A DNA stretch of 8,937 nt, taken from Propionibacteriaceae bacterium (GTDB lineage Bacteria > Actinomycetota > Actinomycetes > Propionibacteriales > Propionibacteriaceae). The translations under genes and the position numbers were made by a program. The stretch spans positions 1-8,937 of the forward strand of contig WRJP01000074.1 of NCBI GenBank assembly GCA_009778535.1, in the 5' to 3' direction. The notes below the pieces were generated by a model, which worked only from the letters and a program-made list of their open reading frames with translations, was not told the origin of the DNA and searched no databases. This document shows, piece by piece, positions 1 to 5,933 of this stretch (the first letter of the stretch is position 1; the number at the start of each line of letters is the position of its first letter).

Positions 1-329
1 AAAACGAGAAGGGTCAATTTATTTCGGTCAGAACTGACATTCAGCACCATGGCTGCATGTAAATCTTTCTGCGAATCGCTGGCCAAGAGCAGATAGTTTA
101 TTTGGCTGCTCCCGGTAGCTGCCGCTGGTTCAGGACGACCTGGATACGAATCTATCGATTCAAATCGATTTACCTGCGCCATCGCAACATTGAGACGCTC
201 TACAAAACCTGTCGCAATCATCAAGGCTGCAAACCCGAGCAAAAAGAACCCAACCAAGAAAAAGAGCACGACCAAATCTGCGCCGTGACGCAGTTTCGGC
301 TTAATAATTACGTTGCTGTGCTCTTCCAC
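1..329 (-). CDS. LCP-family (LytR-CpsA-Psr-like) membrane protein, N-terminal part, cut by window edge
   Basis: An open minus-strand frame runs from a GTG at 329-327 to the window edge (109 codons visible, no stop). It shows a short cytoplasmic head, one membrane helix at about residues 21-40 (FFLVGFFLLGFAALMIATG), a linker, then INYLLLASDSQ followed by AAMVLNV and NKLTLLV. This beta-strand pattern resembles the start of the LCP catalytic domain (family pattern: LLLGSD, then RSDT, then hydrophobic strands leading to IPRD). LCP enzymes attach teichoic acids, arabinogalactan or other polymers to peptidoglycan outside the membrane. The RSDT position reads LHAA here, so the usual Asp appears to be missing. 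The start is uncertain: an in-frame TTG at 356-354 is possible, and TAG at 368-366 closes the frame upstream. The GTG has a weak AGG nine bases ahead. The family call rests on about 35 residues, so it is moderate. The gene is divergent from the histidine kinase gene. Confidence 0.6.
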   Translation of the reverse strand, partial: MEEHSNVIIKPKLRHGADLVVLFFLVGFFLLGFAALMIATGFVERLNVAMAQVNRFESIDSYPGRPEPAAATGSSQINYLLLASDSQKDLHAAMVLNVSSDRNKLTLLV

Positions 330-332
330 TTC

Positions 333-338
333 TACAAT
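333..338 (+). promoter_or_regulatory. Candidate -10 element (TACAAT) for the sensor-regulator cluster
   Basis: TACAAT matches the sigma70-type consensus at five of six positions. It would place initiation about 46 bases ahead of the kinase start at 391. No convincing -35 sits 16-18 bases upstream, and TTGCTG at 313-318 is only 14 bases away. The element could need an activator such as the adjacent response regulator, which is inference only. Confidence 0.35.
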
Positions 339-369
339 CCTAGAACCTACATCCAAACTTCCAAACTAT

Positions 370-377
370 GAGGTGAG
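370..377 (+). promoter_or_regulatory. Shine-Dalgarno-like GAGGTGAG upstream of the kinase gene
   Basis: GAGGTGAG is strongly complementary to the 16S rRNA tail but ends 13 bases before the ATG at 391, longer than usual. A second purine run, AAAGGG at 385-390, touches the ATG and is too close. An in-frame GTG at 373 overlaps this site, so it cannot be served by it. The site favours 391 over the upstream in-frame ATG at 313. Confidence 0.4.
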
Positions 378-401
378 TATCCTTAAAGGGATGACTGTCA
401 A
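374..401 (-). promoter_or_regulatory. Candidate promoter for the LCP-like gene
   Basis: On the minus strand a perfect TTGACA (401-396) is followed after 16 bases by TACTCA (379-374), which matches the -10 consensus poorly. Initiation would fall near 367, just upstream of the LCP-like starts. The -35 hexamer lies inside the first codons of the kinase gene, so the two divergent genes would share promoter space. The weak -10 keeps confidence low. Confidence 0.3.
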
Positions 402-1620
402 CGAGATACTGTTCCCGCCCGGAGCTACCAGGTACGACTGGATGCTCGATGGTGCGCTCACGTTGGGAATCGGCCTGCTGACCATACCGTTCTATCTAGT
501 GAATTATTTCTATATGTCCTCCGAACTCGAGATAGTAGCGTCCATTGCGATGCTGCTGCCCATCTTGTTACGCAGGCATTCACCGCTGCTGGCCTTAGCT
601 GGAATAGCGATAGCTGGAATTGGACAGTTCATCGTCTCCACAAACATGTCACTTTCGTTGGTGGCGGTTCCCATCATCTGCTATTCGACCGCACGTTGGA
701 TTAGCGGGAAAATCGCCAGGTTTGCCGTATTAGTAGGACTGGTCGGCTCGGTGGTCGGGCCGTGGCGCTGGGTAATTAAAGACGCTGCTTTTATCTCAGT
801 GCAGCAATGGATTTGGCTGATCATGGGCATAATGATCTGCTTTGGTCTGGTCATAACTCCATATGCAATAGGACGCAGAATTCGAGAGTCCAACGAAGCG
901 TTAATACAAAGTATGCGAAGCGCCGATCAACTTATGGAAGCAGAAATCGCCCGCCGCGAACATGAGACTCGAATGACTGAAGGAAGGGTACGAACTCAAA
1001 TCGCCCGCGAGTTACACGACATCGTCGCCCACTCGCTATCAGTAATGATCGTGCAAGCTGAAGGCGGGAAAGCTATGGCCGAAAAGCACCCGGAGGCAGC
1101 CATAGCAGCCCTCGACACTATCGCGGATACCGGACGTGAAGCTGCTACCGAAATGCGAAAAATTCTGGGTCTGCTGCGTGCCGATCCGGAAAATCAACAA
1201 ATCGCTGACTACGCACCAGCTCCGGCACTGAACCAAATTCAAGAGCTGGTCTCTCGCACCAGTGATCGGGCAGTGCTGACCGAAATAGGCATGCAGCCTA
1301 AGGTTTCACCGGCATTGCAGTTGACCATCTACCGCCTAGTACAAGAGGGACTAACAAACTTTCTCAAACATGCTGGCGCTACCGCCAAAGCCGAAGTGCG
1401 GATTGAATACGGTAATGACCAGATTAGCGTTGAGATCAGCGATAATGGTTTAGGAAAGAAAGCCAAGCGAACCAGTCCAGGACACGGACTGCGCGGTATG
1501 CGCGAACGAGTGACTGCAATGGGAGGGAAAATGAGTGCGCACCCAGACTCAGACGGATTTCGGGTTAACGCGGTCATTCCTTTCCAGCTAAACAACGAAT
1601 CGGAGTTACATCATGGTTGA
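391..1620 (+). CDS. Membrane sensor histidine kinase, DesK/NarX-type (HisKA_3 + HATPase_c)
   Basis: The product (409 aa from this start) autophosphorylates on His and passes the phosphate to the regulator encoded next. Residues 20-160 form five or six hydrophobic helices with very short loops. This suggests sensing within or at the membrane rather than through a large extracellular domain. A linker helix leads to the HisKA_3 dimerisation region, with the phospho-acceptor H209 in RELHDIVAHSLSVM. The ATPase domain shows the N-box QEGLTN (N323), the G1 box DNGLG (D351-G355) and the G2 box GHGLRGM (364-370), so it looks catalytically intact. An in-frame ATG exists at 313, but the 26 residues it would add are polar, unlike a sensor N-terminus, and cover the divergent promoter space; 391 is preferred. 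The end overlaps the regulator gene by 8 bases. The stimulus is not readable from sequence; the neighbours suggest envelope stress or membrane tension. Confidence 0.93.
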   Translation: MTVNEILFPPGATRYDWMLDGALTLGIGLLTIPFYLVNYFYMSSELEIVASIAMLLPILLRRHSPLLALAGIAIAGIGQFIVSTNMSLSLVAVPIICYSTARWISGKIARFAVLVGLVGSVVGPWRWVIKDAAFISVQQWIWLIMGIMICFGLVITPYAIGRRIRESNEALIQSMRSADQLMEAEIARREHETRMTEGRVRTQIARELHDIVAHSLSVMIVQAEGGKAMAEKHPEAAIAALDTIADTGREAATEMRKILGLLRADPENQQIADYAPAPALNQIQELVSRTSDRAVLTEIGMQPKVSPALQLTIYRLVQEGLTNFLKHAGATAKAEVRIEYGNDQISVEISDNGLGKKAKRTSPGHGLRGMRERVTAMGGKMSAHPDSDGFRVNAVIPFQLNNESELHHG

Positions 1621-2275
1621 CCCCATCAAAGTTTTTCTAGCCGACGACCAAGAGTTAGTGCGGAGCGGATTTCGCATGCTCATTGACGCTCAGGACGATC
1701 TAAAAGTCGTAGGTGAAGCTGCCGACGGTGAGCAAGCCGTAAAAGCCGTACTTGCCAGTGCGGTTGATGTGATCTTGATGGACATTCGCATGCCCGTAAT
1801 GGACGGCGTGGAAGCCACACGCAGAATTGTGAAATCGGGAGTTTCTACGCGGGTTCTAGTACTGACAACCTTCGACTTAGACGAATATGTGTTCGCCGCC
1901 CTGAAAGCAGGTGCCAGCGGTTTCATGCTAAAGGACGCCAGACCGCATGAACTACTTGATGCGATTCGCTCAGTAGCAGTTGGCGAAGCGATCATGGCAC
2001 CATCAGCGACCCGACGGCTGCTTGATCATGTGATACCTAACCTTCCGGTCACACCCACGCAAGTAGACCATCGCATAAACACCTTAACTGAGCGCGAAAA
2101 AGAGGTACTGATAGAGATAGCGAAAGGTGCTACCAATGCCGAAATCTCGCAAACCCTCTTTATGGCCGAAGGTACCGTGAAAGCCCACGTCGGGAAGCTG
2201 CTCTCAAAGCTGGAACAGCGCGACCGAGTTGGGCTGGTGCTCTTTGCTTACGAGACTGGTTTGGCTCACCTGTGA
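1613..2275 (+). CDS. Response regulator, NarL/FixJ (LuxR-HTH) family
   Basis: This 220-aa cytoplasmic transcription factor is the evident partner of the kinase encoded upstream. The receiver domain (about 4-120) has the acidic pair D11/D12, the phospho-acceptor D57 in ILMDIRMP, T85 in VLTTFD and K107 in MLKDA, so it is complete. A linker of about 30 residues leads to a LuxR-type helix-turn-helix (about 156-216): LTEREKEVL, then NAEISQTLFMAEGTVKAHV, then the dimerisation helix. Such regulators usually dimerise on phosphorylation and bind inverted repeats. The ATG at 1613 has GGAG at 1602-1605 with seven bases of spacing and overlaps the end of the kinase gene by 8 bases, so translation is probably coupled. 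The stop overlaps the next start by 4 bases (GTGA). The 18-base palindrome just after its stop is a candidate target. Confidence 0.95.
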   Translation: MVDPIKVFLADDQELVRSGFRMLIDAQDDLKVVGEAADGEQAVKAVLASAVDVILMDIRMPVMDGVEATRRIVKSGVSTRVLVLTTFDLDEYVFAALKAGASGFMLKDARPHELLDAIRSVAVGEAIMAPSATRRLLDHVIPNLPVTPTQVDHRINTLTEREKEVLIEIAKGATNAEISQTLFMAEGTVKAHVGKLLSKLEQRDRVGLVLFAYETGLAHL

Positions 2276-3159
2276 AACCGAATTACATCAATGTAATTAT
2301 CCCCAATTGTGGAAAAACTGTGGAGGGATTCAGGCGTATCAGTCAGGGCGTCGCTTTGCTGTTTGCAGTGGGTTTGGTTAGCGCTGCGTGTACGAGTGCG
2401 CCTGCCGCAACTGAAAGTCCAACCTTCGTCTCAACTCCTTCGCCAACGCCAACACCTTGGTTGACATTAAACGTGGGTGATTGCACTGCTGAAATCGACT
2501 TTTCGGTAAAACCCAAAGCTGAATCGATTACTACCGTTGATTGCGATTCAACTCACTACTTTGAGGTTTACGGCCAGATTGCGGTAGACCGCAGCGTCTA
2601 CCCGGGAGAATCGCAACTCGCCAGCATCGCTGCCGAAAAATGCTCAGCCGAGTTCGTCAACTATGTAGGCGTAGCAGCCAACTATTCGCGTTATTCGTCA
2701 GTGTATCTAGCTCCAGATGCCGCAGGTTGGTCGAATAAAGCAAACCGAGAAATCTGGTGCCTGCTGGGTTCCGCAAACCGCGAACTCATAGGTTCAGCAA
2801 AGGGTGACTTCACCATCTTTCCGCACAAAGGCCAGTGCACCGGCCCGCAGAATGTGTCCGCATTGGAGCTAGAAATCATCGATTGCGACCAGGAACACTA
2901 CTTTGAGGTCTACGCCACAAAGGAGATCAAAACAAAGACTGCCCCAAGCTCCAACGAACGAAAACGCCTAGTCGACGAAGTTTGCAAGGCTGAATTCGCC
3001 AAATTCGTTGGAACTACGCCCGCCAGATCGAAGTACCAGTACACCTGGTTTCTAGTTGATGAAGAAAACTGGACGAAGATTGCCGACCACCGGCTGGTCT
3101 GTAGTGTAGGCAGCAATAAAGGTGGAATAAAAGGCACACTCAAAGGCAAGGAGAAATAA
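2272..3159 (+). CDS. Probable lipoprotein with two tandem septum-formation-type domains
   Basis: The protein has a basic n-region (RR at 21-22), a hydrophobic core VALLFAVGLVSAA and Cys40. This resembles a lipoprotein signal, although Ser at -3 is not the classic lipobox. A Thr/Pro/Ser-rich linker (41-63) follows, then two related domains. The first spans about 64-175 with C71, C91, C124 and C163; the second spans about 180-285 with C189, C205, C238 and C277. Both carry DCD, HYFEVY, a Cys-Ala/Ser-Glu-Phe stretch and a W...R..C end. The spacing GDC...DC...HYFEVY resembles the actinobacterial septum-formation domain (Septum_form). Four cysteines per domain suggest two disulfides each outside the membrane. 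The molecular role is unknown. Start: GTG 2272 overlaps the regulator stop by 4 bases. GTG 2320, with a weak GGA upstream, would give a more typical short signal peptide. MscS follows with no gap. Confidence 0.8.
   Translation: MKPNYINVIIPNCGKTVEGFRRISQGVALLFAVGLVSAACTSAPAATESPTFVSTPSPTPTPWLTLNVGDCTAEIDFSVKPKAESITTVDCDSTHYFEVYGQIAVDRSVYPGESQLASIAAEKCSAEFVNYVGVAANYSRYSSVYLAPDAAGWSNKANREIWCLLGSANRELIGSAKGDFTIFPHKGQCTGPQNVSALELEIIDCDQEHYFEVYATKEIKTKTAPSSNERKRLVDEVCKAEFAKFVGTTPARSKYQYTWFLVDEENWTKIADHRLVCSVGSNKGGIKGTLKGKEK
2281..2298. promoter_or_regulatory. Perfect 8-2-8 palindrome, possible response-regulator operator
   Basis: AATTACAT and ATGTAATT form perfect 8-base arms around a CA spacer, five bases after the regulator's stop codon. 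NarL-family regulators commonly bind inverted repeats with a short central spacer, so this is a candidate site for the adjacent regulator. It lies inside the lipoprotein frame if that gene starts at 2272, and upstream of it if the gene starts at 2320. The arms are AT-rich with no T-run after them, so a terminator is unlikely. Confidence 0.4.
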
Positions 3160-4047
3160 ATGGGTGATGAAGTTCCGCAATTTTCGATAGAGGATCTTGA
3201 ACGACCGTTGTTTATTCTCATTGTCATCGTGGCAGCATTCGTGGCCAGATGGCTTGTTTCGCACATCATTAAGTTCGGCGTGCGGCGAACCGTAAAGCAA
3301 TCCCAAGACATGAGGAAATCGTCTGGGCGCGGTTCGCGTTTGATGGCTGTCGCCACTGGAGTCAATTCCGAACGCTACGAAAAACGAGTTTCTACCATTG
3401 GCACCCTGCTGCACAGCATTGCCACTTTTGCAATCGTGACGATTGCTTTAATAGCGATCCTGGCTATCTATGATGTCCCGATTGGACCGCTGTTGGCCTC
3501 TGCCGGACTGGGTGGTGTGGCACTCGGCTTTGGTGCACAGGCACTGATTAAAGATTTTCTTGCCGGAATTTCGATGATCATTGAGGATCAGTACGGTGTA
3601 GGCGATCTGATCGACACCGGCCAAGTGACCGGCACTGTAGAGGATGTCCGGCTACGAGTCACCCAACTGCGTGATATTTCTGGGCAGATTTGGTATGTCC
3701 GAAATGGTGAAATTTTGCGGGTTGGCAACCACTCTCAGGGCTGGTCGACGGCGATAGTCGATCTTCCGATAAAGCCTGAAGAAGATGTTTCAAAATCTTT
3801 GGCTGCCTTGGAGAGCGTCGCAGACTTGGTCTATGCCGATCCGAAGTTCGCCGATTTGCTGCTAGACAGACCCGTCGTTGTTGGGGTAAACGAGTTAACG
3901 CCTACCGCAATGACGCTGCGAATAACGGCAAAGACCGAATCCAACAAGCATTGGAACGTCCAGCGTGAACTTCTTGCCCGCAGCCAAGAAGCATTTGTAG
4001 ACGCTGGAATCCACATGGCACAGATCGCCCACTCGGTCGTCACTTGA
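3160..4047 (+). CDS. MscS-family small-conductance mechanosensitive channel
   Basis: This 295-aa membrane protein forms channels that open under membrane tension and release solutes on hypo-osmotic shock. Helices lie at about 16-36 and 83-104. The pore-lining TM3 (about 108-140) contains ASAGLGGVALGFGAQALIKD, the Gly/Ala-packed motif typical of MscS. The beta domain follows (about 141-200), with IEDQYGVGDLI, GTVEDVRLRVTQLRD and the pattern YVRNGEI. A cytoplasmic alpha/beta domain completes the protein. A polar loop rich in Arg/Lys (about 41-80) separates TM1 from TM2. There is no C-terminal extension like that of the corynebacterial glutamate exporter MscCG. The ATG starts directly after the TAA of the lipoprotein gene and has AAGGAG at 3148-3153, six bases ahead, so it is the last member of the cluster. 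It converges on the exopolyphosphatase gene. Confidence 0.93.
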   Translation: MGDEVPQFSIEDLERPLFILIVIVAAFVARWLVSHIIKFGVRRTVKQSQDMRKSSGRGSRLMAVATGVNSERYEKRVSTIGTLLHSIATFAIVTIALIAILAIYDVPIGPLLASAGLGGVALGFGAQALIKDFLAGISMIIEDQYGVGDLIDTGQVTGTVEDVRLRVTQLRDISGQIWYVRNGEILRVGNHSQGWSTAIVDLPIKPEEDVSKSLAALESVADLVYADPKFADLLLDRPVVVGVNELTPTAMTLRITAKTESNKHWNVQRELLARSQEAFVDAGIHMAQIAHSVVT

Positions 4048-4053
4048 CCTGCT

Positions 4054-4111
4054 CCGGCTGCTTGAGTCCTCTCTCCCGCTCGATGCAGCCACTCAGGAAG
4101 TGTGCAGCCGG
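4054..4111. terminator. Possible hairpin between convergent channel and exopolyphosphatase genes
   Basis: CCGGCTGC (4054-4061) pairs perfectly with GCAGCCGG (4104-4111), and inside it TGAGT (4063-4067) pairs with ACTCA (4091-4095). A competing shorter pairing joins GGCTGC (4056-4061) with GCAGCC (4085-4090). The structure covers the 45-base gap and the last codons of the exopolyphosphatase gene. No T-run follows on either strand, so this is at best a weak or factor-assisted terminator. Confidence 0.3.
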
Positions 4112-5016
4112 TGAATCATGCCGTCCAAGATGTCGGTCTCGCTTACAGTAAGCGGCAGTTGAATGCGTTTCCCAATCTCGCAGCAGATCAACGCACCGGC
4201 GCAAATCACATCGGCACGTCCAGGTTGCATCGTCGGGAATGCTGCAACTTGCGCAACCTCTAACTCCAATAGCTGCGCAGTGAGGCGATTTAAGACGGAC
4301 AACTCAAGCTGTGAACCATGTACCAGTGTCGAATCGTAGGTGGGGAGTTCCTGCGCTAGCGCAGAGAGGCTGGTAGGAGTGCCGCCAACCCCTATCCAAG
4401 TCGCGGCTTGATCGAATGCAATCCCCGAATCGTCAAGCAGTTCGTTAATGAAAGCTTGAGCAGCCAAAATCTGTGTCGGCGTTGGTGGATCAGCGGCAAA
4501 GAACCGCTCTCGGATACGAACTGACCCCATATTCAGCGAAACCCTGGTCATGGTCGGATTTGTAGTCGTCGAATCTGCTTGAATCAGTTCAGTTGACCCT
4601 CCGCCGATGTCCATTACTATCTTGGGTGGGATAGTGTCAGGCAAGCCGATCTCTGCGCCCAAGAATGAGAGTTCCGCCTCTTGTGTTCCACTCAATATCT
4701 GGGCTGGCACCCCAAAAGCCGAAAGTGCGAGGTCGAAGAAATCCTCCGCATTCTTAGCATCCCTAGCCGCTGCGGTGGCCACCACCTGCGTCTTTGCGCC
4801 CCCATAAGATTCGATTTCGGCCGCAAAGTCAGCAAATGCCGCGCTGGTGCGTTCCAGCGCAAGCGGCGAAAGCTCTCCAGTGGCATCAACCCCTTGTCCC
4901 AATCGTGTGATAAACATTCGGCGGTTCAACTCGACGAGTTTGCCTGCTACGGACTCCACCAACAACATTCGCACCGAATTGGTTCCACAATCGACCCCAG
5001 CATATAGATCACGCAT
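4093..5016 (-). CDS. ppx: Exopolyphosphatase / guanosine pentaphosphate phosphohydrolase (Ppx/GppA family)
   Basis: The 307-aa cytoplasmic protein belongs to the ASKHA fold and is predicted to remove terminal phosphate from polyphosphate, or to convert pppGpp to ppGpp. Visible motifs are the first phosphate loop GVDCGTNSVR (7-16), ATAAARDAKN (80-89), SGTQEAELSFLGA (109-121, with E113 at the usual catalytic Glu position), the second phosphate loop MDIGGGSTE (135-143), NMGSVRIRE (162-170), GVGGTPTSL (209-217) and PGRADV (265-270). The length matches short actinobacterial family members that lack the C-terminal HD-like domain of E. coli Ppx. The start is the ATG at 5016-5014, because the family begins immediately before GVDCGTNS. 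A TTG at 5052 would add 12 unsupported residues. No strong Shine-Dalgarno precedes the ATG. It is divergent from the hydrolase gene by 112 bases. Polyphosphatase versus pppGpp activity cannot be decided from sequence. Confidence 0.92.
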   Translation of the reverse strand: MRDLYAGVDCGTNSVRMLLVESVAGKLVELNRRMFITRLGQGVDATGELSPLALERTSAAFADFAAEIESYGGAKTQVVATAAARDAKNAEDFFDLALSAFGVPAQILSGTQEAELSFLGAEIGLPDTIPPKIVMDIGGGSTELIQADSTTTNPTMTRVSLNMGSVRIRERFFAADPPTPTQILAAQAFINELLDDSGIAFDQAATWIGVGGTPTSLSALAQELPTYDSTLVHGSQLELSVLNRLTAQLLELEVAQVAAFPTMQPGRADVICAGALICCEIGKRIQLPLTVSETDILDGMIHRLHTS

Positions 5017-5093
5017 AGGTCTATTCTTTACGTCTTCTGGAGCTCTTCGCAACGCTGCACCGGCTGGTGCCAGGTGAAGGGAAAACCGAGCGG

Positions 5094-5122
5094 TTATCTT
5101 GCAGGCGGCGACGGTTTAGGAT
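5094..5122 (+). promoter_or_regulatory. Candidate promoter of the hydrolase gene, possibly leaderless
   Basis: TAGGAT (5117-5122) is a good actinobacterial -10 and lies 17 bases after a weak -35, TTATCT (5094-5099). Initiation about seven bases downstream would fall on or next to the A of the ATG at 5129, giving a leaderless transcript. The surrounding TTTAGGATT also occurs at the minus-strand promoter near 8138. The competing reading is that AGG (5118-5120) is a ribosome binding site eight bases from the ATG, with the promoter further upstream. Confidence 0.4.
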
Positions 5123-5128
5123 TAAGAC

Positions 5129-5920
5129 ATGGAAGTCCAATCATTTGCAGAACCGTTCTATTCCGATTCCGGAAGTATAGGTGTGCTTTTCTGTCATGGG
5201 TTCACTGGCTCTCCCTGGTCGTTGCTGGAATGGGCACAGGTGACGGCAGCGGCGGGCTATCGCGTCAGCTTGCCGCGGCTTCCTGGTCACGGCACGAACT
5301 GGCAGGAGTTGAACACCACCAGTTGGCAAGACTGGTATGCGTGCGTAGAGCGTGAATTTTTGGAGTTGAAGCAGAACTGCGACCAGGTCTTTGTTGCGGG
5401 ACTCTCACTCGGAGGGGCGCTGGCACTGCGGTTGGCGGAGCAGTATTACGCAGACATTTCCGGATTGATATTGGTAAATCCGGCGATCAGCGCAAAAACG
5501 ACAGCGTTTTTCGCGCCGCTGCTCGCGCCGTTTATCCCTACCGTGAAAGCTATCGGTTCAGACATCGCCAAACCTGGTATAGACGAGAAAAGCTACCCGC
5601 GTACGCCGCTTAAAGCAGTAGCTTCTATGCAGAAGTTTTGGTTTTACTTGCGTCCCTGCCTTGATCTAGTGGTAAGTCCGGTGCTGATGTTTCGTTCTGC
5701 TATTGATCATGTCGTGCCAGCAGCAAGTGCTCGAACAATCTTGACCCACATTTCAAGTTCAGAGATCACCGAAGTCGTGCTAAAACGTTCGTACCATGTG
5801 GCGACTATGGATTATGACAAAGAGCTAATTTTTGAAAATACGCTTGAATTCTTAGCAAGCCATACCGAATCTGGTAGCTCTGGTGCCAGTCGGGAAGAAC
5901 CGCAAGCGAACCCTAGCTAG
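5129..5920 (+). CDS. Alpha/beta hydrolase, carboxylesterase/monoacylglycerol-lipase type
   Basis: This 263-aa protein has no signal peptide and is probably a cytoplasmic serine esterase acting on acyl esters. The oxyanion-hole motif is HGFTGSP (23-29), LPGHGTNW follows at 51-58, and the nucleophile elbow is GLSLGG with S93. The remaining triad members are probably D193 in AIDHVVP and H223 in SYHVATMD. Spacing and motif wording resemble the Est30-type carboxylesterases of Gram-positive bacteria, which hydrolyse short to medium acyl esters. The natural substrate is unknown. The last 18 residues (about 246-263) are polar and low-complexity, beyond the normal end of the fold. The stop overlaps the convergent metallopeptidase gene by 8 bases. 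The ATG at 5129 is the first start in the frame after the TAGGAT element. In actinobacteria such hydrolases often sit near lipid genes, but none is visible here. Confidence 0.9.
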   Translation: MEVQSFAEPFYSDSGSIGVLFCHGFTGSPWSLLEWAQVTAAAGYRVSLPRLPGHGTNWQELNTTSWQDWYACVEREFLELKQNCDQVFVAGLSLGGALALRLAEQYYADISGLILVNPAISAKTTAFFAPLLAPFIPTVKAIGSDIAKPGIDEKSYPRTPLKAVASMQKFWFYLRPCLDLVVSPVLMFRSAIDHVVPAASARTILTHISSSEITEVVLKRSYHVATMDYDKELIFENTLEFLASHTESGSSGASREEPQANPS

Positions 5921-5933
5921 CGGAAAGTTTTTT
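5900..5933. terminator. Bidirectional hairpin terminator across two convergent stop codons
   Basis: CCGC (5900-5903) pairs with GCGG (5920-5923), and AGC (5905-5907) pairs with GCT (5916-5918), with one A-A mismatch and an 8-base loop. On the plus strand six T follow at 5928-5933 after an AAAG gap. On the minus strand the hairpin is followed by TTCTT. It includes the stop codons of both the hydrolase and the metallopeptidase. The 4-base gap before the T-run and the short stem limit confidence. Confidence 0.5.

Noticed and set aside
102..371. Plus-strand open frame of about 89 codons at the left edge
   Set aside because: It lies opposite the LCP-like membrane protein frame, which has a clear membrane helix and family-like motifs. 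The plus-strand product has no recognisable feature.
313..390. In-frame upstream ATG that would extend the kinase by 26 residues
   Set aside because: The extension is polar and unlike a sensor N-terminus, covers the divergent promoter space, and has no ribosome binding site at 313.
2267..2300. sigma70-type promoter directly over the 18-base palindrome
   Set aside because: I tried TTGGCT at 2261-2266 with a 17-base spacer, but the -10 would be TACATC with only three of six matches. No supportable promoter can be placed there.
2910..3414. Two long minus-strand frames across the lipoprotein/channel junction
   Set aside because: They run opposite well-supported genes, and their products show no domain or signal.
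4681..5007. Plus-strand frame of 108 codons opposite the exopolyphosphatase
   Set aside because: The minus-strand Ppx motifs are complete there; this is an antisense shadow.
5017..5052. TTG start adding 12 residues to the exopolyphosphatase
   Set aside because: There is no clear ribosome binding site, and the family begins directly before the GVDCGTNS phosphate loop, which fits ATG 5016.
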